From Alkalisalibacterium limincola (GTDB lineage: Bacteria > Pseudomonadota > Gammaproteobacteria > Xanthomonadales > Xanthomonadaceae), in contig NZ_VRTS01000006.1 in NCBI RefSeq assembly GCF_008017755.1, forward strand, positions 62,001 to 126,000: a DNA stretch of 64,000 nt. The letters run 5' to 3'. Positions within the stretch are counted from its first letter, which is position 1. Each line of letters begins with the position of its first letter. Shown piece after piece: positions 24,571-35,400 of the stretch. Below the pieces are notes generated by a model. The model saw only the letters and a program-made list of their open reading frames with translations, was not told where the DNA came from and made no database searches. A program made the position numbers and the translations under genes.

Positions 24571-25911
24571 TCAGCCGGCAACGGCTCCGAAGAGCAGGCC
24601 GGCGGCGGCACAGGCAGGAACGACCCACAGCACCGACCAGCCGCGCCAGACCAGGCCGGCGAACATCACGCTCGACAGCAACACCACGAAGGCCACCGTC
24701 CAGGCATCCGCGGCCGACAGCAGGCTCCAGCCGAACCACAGCGCCAGATTGGCGATCACCCCCACCACGGCGGCAGTGATCGCCGTCAGTGCCGCGTTCG
24801 CGGCCGGCCACTCGCGCAGGCGCTCGATCCACGGCGCCACCGGCAGCACGAACAGGAAACTGGGCACGAAGGTCACCCACACGGTGATGGCGGCGCCCAG
24901 CAGGGCCGAGACCAGCGGGGACGCCAGGTCGGGCTGCTGCCAGCCGCCGACGAAGCCGACGAACTCCAGCACCAGGATCAGCGGTCCCGGCGTCGTTTCA
25001 GCCAGCCCCAGGCCGACCATCATCTGCCCCGGGGCCAGCCACTGGTGCACCTCCACCGCCTGCTGGGCGACGTAGGGCAACACCGCATAGGCTCCGCCGA
25101 AGGTCACCACCGCGGCCTTGGAAAAAAACAGCGCCTGGGCGAAGCCGGTGCTGTCGGTGCCCAGGCCGATGCCCACCGCAGCCACAGGCAGCCACCACGC
25201 CAGCAGGATGATCACGGCCAGCCCCAGCGACCAGCGCAGGCTGCGTGACGGGCCGGACACTTCCCCGGCCGGCCCTGCCGCCCCGTGCACCGCGGGCTGC
25301 GGCAGCAAGGCGGGCCGAAAGCGTCCCACCAGCCACCCCACCAGCGCCGCGCTGGCGATGATCATGGGGAAAGGCACCGACAGCACGCCGATCGCAAACA
25401 GCGCCGCAACCGCCAGGCCCACTGCGAGGGGGCCGCGCAGGACCCGCTTGCCGATGCGGATGACGGCCTGGGCGATGATCGCCAGCACGCCCGCCTGTAG
25501 CCCGAGCAGCACGCCGGCCACGGCCGGCACATCACCGAAGCTCATGTAGACCCAGGCCAGCACGGCGATGACCAGTGCCCCGGGCAGCACGAACAGGCCA
25601 CCGGCAACCACGCCTCCCCAGACCCCGTGCAGGCGCCAGCCCAGGTAGGCGGCCAGCTGCGTGGCCTCCGGCCCCGGCAGCAGCATGGAATAGTTCAAAC
25701 CGTGCAGGAAGGCCGATTCCGACACCCAGCCACGGCGCTCGACCAGCTCGGCATGCATCAGCGCGATCTGGCCCGCAGGACCGCCGAAACTCAACCAGCC
25801 CAGCTTCCACCACAGTGCAAGGGCGTCAAGGAACCGCGGCGCAGGCGGTTGTTCCGAAGGCCCGATCCCGGCGTCGCCCCCACCGCCCTCGCCACGAACG
25901 GCGTGGCCCAC
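24571..25911 (-). CDS. chrA: Chromate transporter ChrA (two-domain, CHR family)
   Basis: The 446-residue membrane protein has two homologous CHR domains. The N half has WKLGWLSFGGPAGQIALMH and MLLPGPEATQLAAYLG; the C half has FFSKAAVVTFGGAYAVLPY and AETTPGPLILVLEFVGF. The proton-driven family exports chromate. It starts three bases from the end of the PCuAC gene on the same strand, so the two may be co-transcribed. The natural substrate here is not certain, since CHR proteins occur outside chromate resistance. Confidence 0.93.
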   Translation of the reverse strand: MGHAVRGEGGGGDAGIGPSEQPPAPRFLDALALWWKLGWLSFGGPAGQIALMHAELVERRGWVSESAFLHGLNYSMLLPGPEATQLAAYLGWRLHGVWGGVVAGGLFVLPGALVIAVLAWVYMSFGDVPAVAGVLLGLQAGVLAIIAQAVIRIGKRVLRGPLAVGLAVAALFAIGVLSVPFPMIIASAALVGWLVGRFRPALLPQPAVHGAAGPAGEVSGPSRSLRWSLGLAVIILLAWWLPVAAVGIGLGTDSTGFAQALFFSKAAVVTFGGAYAVLPYVAQQAVEVHQWLAPGQMMVGLGLAETTPGPLILVLEFVGFVGGWQQPDLASPLVSALLGAAITVWVTFVPSFLFVLPVAPWIERLREWPAANAALTAITAAVVGVIANLALWFGWSLLSAADAWTVAFVVLLSSVMFAGLVWRGWSVLWVVPACAAAGLLFGAVAG

Positions 25912-25914
25912 GCG

Positions 25915-26531
25915 TCAGTGCCCGTGATGGTCGTGGTGTTCCTCGTCGTCTCCAGCGGCATCGGGGCCGCGCATGCGCAAGGCGCCATCCGCAGGTGCCT
26001 CGCCGGGGGCATAGACGTCCATCCGCGCCTCGCGCTCACCCACGCCCTCGAAAACCAGCGTCACCGGAATGCCTTCACCGGCCTGCCAGCGCGCGGTATC
26101 GGGGCCGAAGAACATCAAGTGCAGGCCACCCGGCCGCAGATCCACCGAAATTCCACCGGGAAGCGGGAGGCCTCCTTCCACCTCGCGCATCTGCATCGTG
26201 CCATCGCCGGCACTCACCATTTCGTGGATCTCCACGCGCTCCGCGGCCTCGCTGCGGACCTCGAGGAGGCGGTCATCGACTGCGTGCCGTTGATGAGCGT
26301 GAGGTAGCCCGCAGCGACCGGCGCGTTGGGCGGTACCGCCCGGGTCCAGACCTGCTGCACGATCACCTCGGCCGCCGGGGCATCCACTGGGGGTGCCTGC
26401 GCGCTGCCCGCCTCCGGCTGCGTGGGTGCATCGACGACCGCGTCGTCGGCGGCATCGTCGCGGCCACACCCGGCCAACGCCAGCACCAATACCGGCAGGA
26501 TCAATCCCCCGACCAGAAAACGATGATTCAT
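25915..26531 (-). CDS. PCuAC-type periplasmic copper chaperone, frameshifted
   Basis: Delivers Cu(I) for cytochrome oxidase assembly in the periplasm. The lipoprotein-type signal is MNHRFLVGGLILPVLVLALAGC. The Cu site pattern is visible as VEIHEMV, a Met ten or more residues on, and GGLHLMFFG. A C-terminal His-rich tail (EEHHDHHGH) adds metal-binding capacity. One base is missing near 26283/26284 (GGC ACG GCA expected); as written the frame breaks at GYLTLINGT. Corrected length about 205. GGAGAG precedes the ATG. Confidence 0.88.
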
Positions 26532-26679
26532 GATGTCTCTCCAGATTCCCGTAAGACGAAACGCGACCGTGCAGTCCTGCTTGCGATCATAGCCGAGCGG
26601 CCGCGGCCTGACCTTCGGCACTACGTTGCGCCGGGCAAGGTTCCATACTGCGGCCTGGCCACTCCAACCGGGCAGCCCG

Positions 26680-27897
26680 ATGACTGCGTTCCAACCCAAC
26701 CTGCAGCAGCGCCTGGCCCATCTGGACGTACTTCGCGGGTTCGCCCTGCTTGGCATCCTGCTGGTGAACTTCCAATGGTTCACCCGGCCCATCCAGGCCA
26801 TCGTGCTGGGCGCCGAACCCGGCCTCGCCGGAGCGGACCTCGCCGTCGACCTCGGGGTCAAGGCGCTCGCCGAAGGCAAGTTCTACGCCCTGTTCTCGAT
26901 GCTGTTCGGTGCCGGCTTCGCGCTGATGGCCGCTCGCGCCAGCCAGGCGGAGGCTCCCTTCTGGGGCGTGTACCTTCGGCGTCTGCTGGTGCTCGCCGGA
27001 TTCGGCCTGCTGCATGTCGCGCTGGTCTGGTCGGGCGACATCCTGCTGGTGTACGCGGTGGTCGGCTTCGTCATGGTCTCGGCGTTCCGCAACACGCCAG
27101 TACAACGACTGTGGAAGTGGGCGCTGCCCTTCATCTTCCTGCCCACCCTGCTGATGGGCGTGGGCACGCTGTTCCTCGGCCTGGCCCAGAGCGACCCTGA
27201 GTTCGCCGCCGGCTTCGCGGCCGAGATCGCCCGGCAGGAGGCATCCGATGCCGCCAACATCGCGTCCGCCGCCGACATCTACGCCTCGGGCAGCTTCGGC
27301 GAGGTGGTGGGCCAGCGTTTCCGCGACATCGGCTTCATGTTCGCCCATGCGCTGTTCTGGATGCCGCCGGTGCTGGGCTACTTCCTGCTGGGCCGATGGC
27401 TACTGCTCTCCGGGCGCCTGCAGGCGCCGCACGCGCACGCCCCATGGCTTCGCCGATGGCGCCTGCTCGGCCTGGCCAGCGGCATCCCCGTATCGATTGC
27501 CGCTGCGTGGTTGATGCACGGGTTGGTCATCTCGATTCCCTCCCCGGACCTGTTCCTCGCACAGCTCCTGTTCGTCACCGGTGCCGCGCTGCTGGCCATC
27601 GGATACCTGTGCACGGTCGTGCTGGCAGCACGGCCACTGGCCTGGCTGGCCCCGGTGGGACGCATGGCGCTGAGCAACTACCTGTTGCAGTCGCTGTTCT
27701 GGACCGCAGTGTTCTACGGCTATGGCCTGGGGCTGTGGGGACAGGTTCCGCGGGCCGTGCAGCCACTTTGCGTGGTGCTGTTCTTCGCCGTCCAGGTGGT
27801 GCTGAGCCACTGGTGGCTGCAACGGTTCCGTTTCGGACCGGCGGAGTGGCTGTGGCGTGTGCTCAGCTACGGCCGGCTGCAGCCCTTCCGGCGCTGA
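26680..27897 (+). CDS. DUF418-family multi-TM membrane protein
   Basis: The 405-residue inner-membrane protein has about ten hydrophobic segments. The N-terminal signature LDVLRGFALLGILLVNFQ and the C-terminal DUF418 domain (VGRMALSNYLLQSLFW, GPAEWLWRVLSYGRLQP) define this family, related to acyltransferase-3-like proteins. Function is not established. Start MTAFQPNLQQRL is chosen at 26680. It is divergent from the PCuAC gene and followed 66 bases later by a GNAT gene. Confidence 0.88.
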   Translation: MTAFQPNLQQRLAHLDVLRGFALLGILLVNFQWFTRPIQAIVLGAEPGLAGADLAVDLGVKALAEGKFYALFSMLFGAGFALMAARASQAEAPFWGVYLRRLLVLAGFGLLHVALVWSGDILLVYAVVGFVMVSAFRNTPVQRLWKWALPFIFLPTLLMGVGTLFLGLAQSDPEFAAGFAAEIARQEASDAANIASAADIYASGSFGEVVGQRFRDIGFMFAHALFWMPPVLGYFLLGRWLLLSGRLQAPHAHAPWLRRWRLLGLASGIPVSIAAAWLMHGLVISIPSPDLFLAQLLFVTGAALLAIGYLCTVVLAARPLAWLAPVGRMALSNYLLQSLFWTAVFYGYGLGLWGQVPRAVQPLCVVLFFAVQVVLSHWWLQRFRFGPAEWLWRVLSYGRLQPFRR

Positions 27898-27963
27898 CCC
27901 GCTTTTGGAGCCAAGCCTCCAAAGGCCTGTGGCAGGATGCCGTGGTGGGCTGGAGGAGGCGTG

Positions 27964-28545
27964 GTGAAGCGCAGCAAGCTCGATCAACCGTGGCATGAAC
28001 AGATCGTCCTGGACGACGGGCGCGTGCTGCATGTGCGCCCGATCCACCCACGCGACGCGGAGCCACTGCGCGCCGGATTCAACCTGCTCAGCCCCGAGGA
28101 GGTCCGCCAGCGCTTCCTGCACACGGTCAAGGAACTCACCGCGGCCAGCGCACATCGCCTGACCCACATCGACCCACGTCGCGAGTTCGCGATCGTCGCC
28201 GCCGAGCCGCTGCCGCCCGGCGAGGCTGTTGTCGGCGCCGTGGCGCGCGCAGCAATCGACGCGGACGGTCGCCACGCCGATTTCGGCATCGTCGTCTCCA
28301 GGCCGCTCGCCGGCCAGGGCCTGGGCACGCTGCTGCTCAAGCGGGTCATCCAGTGGTGCCGCCTCAAGCGCCTGGATTCGATCTACGGCGACGTGTTCGA
28401 GGACAACCTCAACATGCTCGGCGTCGCCCGACGCCTGGGCTTCGTGCGCGAGCCGCACCCGGACGGCTACGGCATCACCCGCATCCGCCTGCCCCTCAAG
28501 CCAGTCGCTGTCCGACAGCCCGCGGCCACGGGAAGAACGGCATGA
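27964..28545 (+). CDS. GNAT acetyltransferase related to the Pat C-terminal domain
   Basis: The 193-residue single GNAT domain includes an acetyl-CoA loop (SRPLAGQGLGTLLLKRVIQW) and EDNLNMLGVARRLGF. Its first half (DGRVLHVRPIHPRDAEPLRAG, RQRFLHTV) is strikingly similar to the GNAT domain at the C terminus of the next gene. The GTG at 27964 is preferred over a GTG three bases upstream or an ATG at 27937, because GGAGGAGG (27952-27959) is best placed for it. ATGA overlap with the following gene indicates co-translation. Confidence 0.85.
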   Translation: MKRSKLDQPWHEQIVLDDGRVLHVRPIHPRDAEPLRAGFNLLSPEEVRQRFLHTVKELTAASAHRLTHIDPRREFAIVAAEPLPPGEAVVGAVARAAIDADGRHADFGIVVSRPLAGQGLGTLLLKRVIQWCRLKRLDSIYGDVFEDNLNMLGVARRLGFVREPHPDGYGITRIRLPLKPVAVRQPAATGRTA

Positions 28546-31291
28546 CACGCGGTGATCGTCGTGGCCTCGACGCGCTCTTCGATCCCCGCAGCATCGCCGT
28601 GCTCGGTGGCAGCCCGAAGCCGCGCAGCCTCGGTCGCGTCATCGCGGCCAACCTGCGCTCAGGGGGGTTCGAGGGGGAAGTCCACGTCGTCACGTCGCGC
28701 CATGGCGAGCTGGACGGGCATGCCACGAGCCCCGACCTTGCAGCGCTCCCCACGGTACCCGACCTGGTCATCGTGACGGTTCCGCCCGACGCGGTTCCCG
28801 ACGTGATCGAACAGGCCGCGCGCGCGGGCGTGGGCGCCGCGGTGGTGATCACCGCCGGCCTTGGCCAGGGCGAAGGCTCGCTTCGCGAACAGGCCGCCAA
28901 CGCGGCGCGGCGCCATGGCCTGCGGCTGGTGGGGCCGAACTGCCTCGGCATCCTGGTTCCCCCCAAGGGCATCAACGCCAGCTTTGCCGCAAGCAACGCC
29001 CTGCCCGGTGACCTGGCCTTGCTGGCGCAGTCCGGAGCGATCATCACCACGGTGGTGGAGTGGGCCAACCAGCGCGGCATCGGCTTCTCCGGCATCGTCT
29101 CCCTGGGCGACATGGCGGATGTCGAAATCGGCGAACTGCTCGACCACTACGCGACCGATCCCGGGACGCGCGCCATCCTGGTCTATGCCGAATCGATCAC
29201 CGATCCCAAGCGCTTCATGTCCGCCGCGCGCGCTGCCGCCCGCGCCAAACCGGTGATCATGGTCAAGGCCGGCCGCCACGAAGCCGGCGCGAAGGCAGCC
29301 GCCTCGCATACCGGAGCGTTGGCGGGAAGCGATGCGGTGTTCGACGCGGCGCTCCGGCGCGCCGGCATCCTGCGCGTGTCCGACCTGGAGGAACTGTTCG
29401 CGGCGGCGAACACCCTGGCGCGCCTGAAGCCGTTCAAGGGCCAGCGCCTGGCCATCCTCACCAATGGCGGTGGCGTCGGCATCCTGGCGATCGACCGGCT
29501 GGTGGACCTCGGGGGCGTCCCAGCGAGTCTGTCCGAGGCGACATGCGCGAGGCTGGATGCGGTGCTTCCTGCGACCTGGTCGCGGGCCAATCCGATCGAC
29601 ATCATCGGCGACGCAGATGGCGAGCGCTACGTCGCCGCGCTCGACGTGCTGCTGGACGCGCGCGAATGCGACGGCGTGCTGGTGCTGCACGTGCCCACCG
29701 CCCTGACCGCACCGGTAGAGGTGGCCGAGGCAGTGGCGTCGCATGTGCGCCTGCGCCGCCGCGACATCGCAGAGAAGCCGGTCCTGGCCTGCTGGCTGTC
29801 GCATGAAGCGCAGGCGCGCGTGCACTTCGACAGCGCGGGCATCCCCGCCTACCGCACCCTGACCGGTGCGTCCGCGGGTTCAGCCATCTGGTCCGCCACA
29901 CCGAGGCCCAGGCGCAGCTGATGCTCGCCCCGCCCTCGATGCCCGACGAACCGCACCCCGATACCACGTCAGCCCGCGCCACCGTGCGCTCGGCGCTGGC
30001 CGAGGGCCGGGCGTGGCTGGAACCGGTCGAACTCAGCGCGCTGCTGGGAGCCTGGGGCATCCCGACCCCGCCGCTGGCAATGGCCGCCGATCCCCGTGCG
30101 GCGGCGGATGCTGCCCGGGACATCCTGCAGGACCACGACGCCGTCGCACTGAAGATCCAGTCGCAGGACCTCCCGCACAAGTCGGACGTGGGTGGCGTCG
30201 CGCTGGACCTCGACAGCCCCGGGGCCGTGCTGGCGGAGGCCAGCGCGATGCTCGAACGCATCGCCACGAAGGCACCCGAGGCGCGCATCGACGGCTTCCT
30301 GGTGCAGGCGATGGTCCGGCGCCGGCACGCGCGGGAGCTGATCGCCGGCATCGCCGAGGACGACGTGTTCGGGCCTGTCATCGTGTTCGGTGCGGGCGGC
30401 ATCACCGTGGAGGTGGACCCGGACTCGGCGCTCGAGCTGCCTCCGCTGCACCTGGGGCTGGCCAGGGAACTGGTTTCCCGCACCCGCGTGGCCCGACGGC
30501 TGGCGGCGTTCCGCAACGTCCCCGCCGCCGACATCGATGCCGTGGCGAGGGTGCTGGTGCGGCTTTCGCAGCTGGCCGCCGACCTGCCGGAGATCCGCGA
30601 ACTCGACCTCAACCCGCTGTTGGCCGATGCCGACGGCGTCATCGCGGTGGACGCGAGGGCGCGGATCTCCGCCTGCGGGGATTGCAGCGGCCTGCCCCAC
30701 GGGGAGGCCAACCCGCGCTTCTCGATCCGCCCCTATCCGACGTCGATGGAAGGCGACCTGGCCTTGCGCGACGGGACGCGGATGCGGGTCCGGCCGGTCA
30801 GGCCCGACGACGAGCAGCGCCTGGAGGCGTTCTTCGCCGCCGTGGACGCCGAGGATTTGCGGCAGCGCTTCTTCAGCCCGCTGCGCCGCGTCAGCCGAGG
30901 CTTCATCGCCCGCCTCACCCAGGTCGACTACGCACGCAACATCGTGCTGGTCGCGCTCGATGGACACGATGCGGTTTCCGGCATCGCCCAGATCCATGCC
31001 GATCCGGAGGGGCGCGAGGGCGAGTACGCGATCCTGCTGCGCTCCGCGCTCAAGGGTCGTGGCCTGGGCTGGGCCTTGATGCGCTGCCTGCTCAAGCAGG
31101 CCTCCCGCGCCGGCCTCGAGCGCATTACCGGTGAAGTCCTGCGGGAAAACCCGTCGATGCTGGCGATGTGCCGGGAACTGGGTTTCAGCGTGCAGCCCGA
31201 TGCGGAAGACCCGCTGCTGCTGCACGTGGGGCTGGACGTGGCGGACGTCGATCTCGATGCATTGCCCGCCCACCGCGAGGCTCGGGAATGA
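28542..31291 (+). CDS. Protein lysine acetyltransferase of the Pat/PatZ type, frameshifted
   Basis: Large fusion of an ADP-forming acyl-CoA synthetase core and a C-terminal GNAT domain, the architecture of enzymes that acetylate lysines such as that of acetyl-CoA synthetase. N part: CoA-binding SIAVLGGSPKPRSLGRV, VGPNCLGILVP, and AASHTGALAGSD with the ligase phospho-His position. Then an ATP-grasp part (LKIQSQDLPHKSDVGGV, ELDLNPLLADA). The GNAT domain occupies the last 160 residues (RMRVRPVRPDDEQRL, KGRGLGWALMRCL). A C is missing in the run at 29857-29859; corrected length about 916. Flanked by ATGA overlaps on both sides. Confidence 0.88.
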
Positions 31292-32330
31292 AGCGGGCCG
31301 TCGTCGCCGCCGTCGCCACGGTCGCTGCGCTCCTCGCGATCGGGCTGCTGGCCTGGACGCTGTCGCCGTGGCCGAAGTCGCTGCTGATACGGGCGGCGTT
31401 CGAGGCCGAGGCCTCCCGAACCGCGGCGGCCTGTGGGCCCACGTCCCGGAAGGCATCGACGCCAGGCACGACATGGCCTACGACCCCGACGACCCGGATG
31501 CACTGCTGGACCTGTACAGACCCGCCGGCACACCGGTCGAGCAAGCGCTGCCGGTGGTGGTGTGGATCCACGGCGGCGCCTTCATCTCCGGCAGGCGGGC
31601 AGACGTTGCACCGTATTTGAAGATCCTGGCCGCCGAGGGATTCGCGACCGTCGCAGTCGGCTACAGCCTGGCGCCCGGGACGCGCTATCCCAGGCCACTG
31701 GCCCAGGTGAACACCGCGCTGGGCTGGCTCCAAGACAATGCCGCCACGCTCGGCCTGGACACCTCCCGCGTCGTGCTGGCCGGCGATTCCGCTGGCGCGC
31801 AACTGGCCGCGCAGATCGCGTTGCTGGCAACCGACCCGGCCTACGCCCGACAGGTCGGCATCGAGCCGCTCATCGACGCCTCCCGCATCCGCGCAACCGT
31901 GCTGGCCTGTGGCGCGCTGGATCTCTCACTGGTCGACCCGGACGCAAGCGACGCCGGTGCAGCCTTCATGCGCACGGTCACCTGGGCCTACTCGGGTCGC
32001 CGCGACTTCCGTACCGACCCCGCGTTCGGACTCATGTCGGTGGCCGAGCACGCCGGCACGGGATTTCCACCGACCTTCATCACCGCCGGCAATGCCGACC
32101 CGCTCCTGCCGCACTCGCGGTCGATGGAGAGGCGCCTTCGGTCGTTCGATGTCGAGGTCGAGACGCTTTTCTTTCCGGACGACCATCAGCCTCCCTTGCC
32201 GCATGAGTATCAGTTCAACCTCGACACCGATGCCGGCCGCCTCGCCCTGGAACGAATCGTCGACTTCATCCAGCGGCATACCGCTGGCATCGACCCCGAC
32301 GGGCCGTCCCGCCCCTCGGCCCCGCACTAA
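31288..32330 (+). CDS. Alpha/beta hydrolase (HSL-type esterase), frameshifted near the N terminus
   Basis: A membrane-anchored or secreted esterase is likely. The N-terminal hydrophobic segment is MKRAVVAAVATVAALLAIGLLAW. The catalytic domain has the oxyanion HGG motif (VWIHGGAFISGRR), nucleophile GDSAG (VLAGDSAGAQLAA), the acid in ITAGNADPLLP and His in FPDDHQPPLPHEY, all in hormone-sensitive-lipase order. The frame changes once between about 31395 and 31430; the missing base cannot be placed exactly. Corrected length about 347. The start overlaps the preceding stop (ATGA). Confidence 0.83.
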
Positions 32331-32441
32331 CCCCGCAAGGGGGGGGGGGCCGGACCGGTCGCGCGGAATCCACCGGGATCGCGCCCGGGACCGGGACCGG
32401 AACGGTGGCGATGCGCCTGGCGCGCTAAACTACGCGGCTTC

Positions 32442-35400
32442 ATGAAGACCCCCAAGCTCCCGACCCCGCCGCTGCCCGCCCCAAGCCAGCAGCGTGCCTA
32501 CTGGCCCCAGCCCGCCTCGATCAGTGCCCAGGCACTGGCATTGGTGAATGCCGCGCGCGCCCACGATGGCCTGGTGCTGGCGATCACCCGCGACACCCAC
32601 TCGGCGCACACGCTGGAGGCCGATCTGCGGGTGTTCGCCGGGGAGCTGCCGGTGCTGCACTTCCCGGACTGGGAAACACTGCCCTACGACCTGTTCAGTC
32701 CGCATGCGGAGATCGTCTCGCAGCGCATCGCGGCGCTCTACCGGCTGCCGTCCACCCGCAATGGCGTACTGGTGGTGCCTGTGTCGACGCTGATGCAGCG
32801 CCTGCCGCCCACCCGCTACATCGCCGGGAACGCGCTGGTGGTGCGCCAGGGGCAGCAGATGGACATGGATGCGGAAAAGCGCCGGCTCGAAGCCGCCGGT
32901 TACCGCAACGTGGCGCAGGTCATGGATCCTGGCGACTTCGCCGTGCGCGGCGCGCTGCTCGACATCTTCCCGATGGGCACGAGCACGCCCTACCGGATCG
33001 AGTTGTTCGACAACGACGTCGAGTCGATCCGCAGCTTCGACCCGGACACGCAGCGCTCGCAGGACACCGTGCCGGCGGTCGACCTGTTGCCTGCGCGCGA
33101 GGTGCCGCTCGACGACGCCACGACCCGGCGCGTGCGCGACCTGCTGCTGGACCGCTTCGAAATCGACCCGCGGCGCTGCCCGATCTACCAGGACCTGCGC
33201 GAGGGCACCACGCCGGCCGGCGTGGAGTACTACCTGCCGCTGTTCTTCAGCAACGAGGCCGGCGAACCGGACACGGCGACGCTGTTCGACTACCTCGGCG
33301 AGCACGCCCTGGCCGTCGTCGACGAGGGTGCATTCGAAGCCGCCGAGGCGTTCTGGGCGCAGACCGGGGAACGCTACGAGCAGCGCCGCCATGACCTCGA
33401 ACGGCCGGTGCTGGCGCCGGAAGAGCTGTTCCTCGGCCCGCAGGCCCTTCGCGAGCGGCTCAACGCGGTCCCGCGCATCGAAGTGTGCGGCCCGGAGCAT
33501 CCCAAGCGCACGCAGGCCAAAGCGCTGGGCGACCAGCCCGCCCCCGCCGTGCCGCTGACGCAGAAGGGCGACACGCCCGCCGCCGCCCTCAAGTCGTTCC
33601 TGGGCAGCTACCCCGGTCGCGTGCTGCTGGCGGCGGATTCCCCCGGGCGCCGTGAAGCGTTGATCGAACTTCTGGGCGCGGACGACATCAAGCCCGACAC
33701 GGTCGATGACTGGCATGCGTTCCTGGGCGACGAAACGCGGCGCTGGGCGATCACCGTGGCGCCGCTGGAAAACGGGTTCGCCCTGACCGATCCGGCGCTC
33801 TGCCTGCTGACCGAGCGCCAGCTGTATCCGGAGCGGGCCGGGCGCGGTGGTGGCCGCCGGCGTGCAGGGCGCGACCCGGACTCGATCATCCGCGACCTCA
33901 GCGAGATCTCCGAAGGCGCACCGATCGTCCACGAGGACCACGGCGTCGGTCGCTACCGCGGCCTGGTGACCCTGGAGGCCGGTGGCCAGGCCTCGGAATT
34001 CCTCGAGATCGAGTACGCCAAGGGCGACAAGCTGTACGTGCCGGTGGCGCAGCTGCACCTGGTCAGCCGCTATTCCGGCACTTCGCCCGAACACGCGCCG
34101 CTGCACTCGATGGGTGGCGAGGCCTGGGAGAAGGCCAAGCGACGTGCCGCCGAGAAGGTACGCGACGTCGCCGCGGAGCTGCTGGAGATCCAGGCCCGCC
34201 GCCAGGCGCGCGTGGGCCTGGCCCTGCCGCTGGACCGGGCCATGTACGAGCCGTTCGCGGCGGCGTTCCCGTTCGAGGAAACGCCCGACCAGCTGCAGGC
34301 GATCGATGCGGTGGTGCGCGACCTTGGCCGCGCGCAGCCGATGGACCGGGTGGTGTGCGGCGACGTCGGCTTCGGCAAGACCGAAGTCGCGGTACGCGCG
34401 GCCTTCGTCTCGGCCGTGGCCGGCAAGCAGGTCGCAGTGCTGGTGCCGACCACGCTGCTCGCGCAGCAGCACTACCAGAACTTCCGCGACCGCTTCGCCG
34501 ACTGGCCGATCCGGGTCGAAGTGCTCAGCCGCTTCAAGTCGACCAAGGAGATCAAGGCGGCGCTGGAGCAGTTGGCCCAGGGCAAGATCGACGTCATCGT
34601 CGGCACGCATCGGCTGCTGCAGCCCGACGTGAAGTTCCCCGACCTGGGCCTGGTCATCGTCGACGAGGAGCAGCGCTTCGGCGTGCGCCAGAAGGAACGC
34701 CTGAAGGCGCTGCGCGCCGAGGTGCACCTGCTGACCCTGACCGCCACGCCGATCCCTCGCACGCTGAACATGTCGATGGCCGGGCTGCGCGACCTGAGCC
34801 TGATCGCCACGCCGCCGGCACACCGGCTGGCGGTCAAGACCTTCATCACCCCCTGGGACGGGCCGCAGCTGCAGGAGGCATTCCAGCGCGAGCTCTCGCG
34901 CGGAGGGCAGATCTACTTCCTGCACAACGAGGTCGACACGATCGAGCGCATGCAGCGCGACCTCGAGGCGCTGGTGCCGGAGGCGCGCATCCGCATCGCG
35001 CATGGCCAGATGCCCGAGCGCGAGCTGGAGCAGGCGATGCTGGACTTCCAGCGCCAGCGCTTCAATGTCCTGCTGTGCACGACGATCATCGAATCGGGCA
35101 TCGACATCCCCAACGCGAACACGATCATCATCAACCGGGCCGACCGCTTCGGCCTGGCCCAGCTGCACCAGCTGCGCGGGCGCGTCGGTCGCAGCCACCA
35201 TCGGGCCTATGCCTACCTGGTGGTGCCGGACCGCAAGCTGATGACCGGCGATGCCGGCAAGCGCCTCGACGCGCTGGCCTCCCTGGAGGAGCTCGGCGCC
35301 GGCTTCACGCTGGCCACGCACGACCTGGAAATCCGCGGCGCCGGCGAACTGCTGGGCGAGGAGCAGAGCGGCCAGATCACCGAAATCGGCTTCAGCCTGT

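Noticed and set aside
4376-32370. An 18-base near-repeat (17 of 18 identical) in two intergenic regions, GACCGGTCGCGTGGAATC at 4376-4393 and its one-base variant at 32353-32370.
   Set aside because: In 64 kb of GC-rich DNA several 18-mer pairs with one mismatch are expected by chance; no third copy or palindromic structure was seen.
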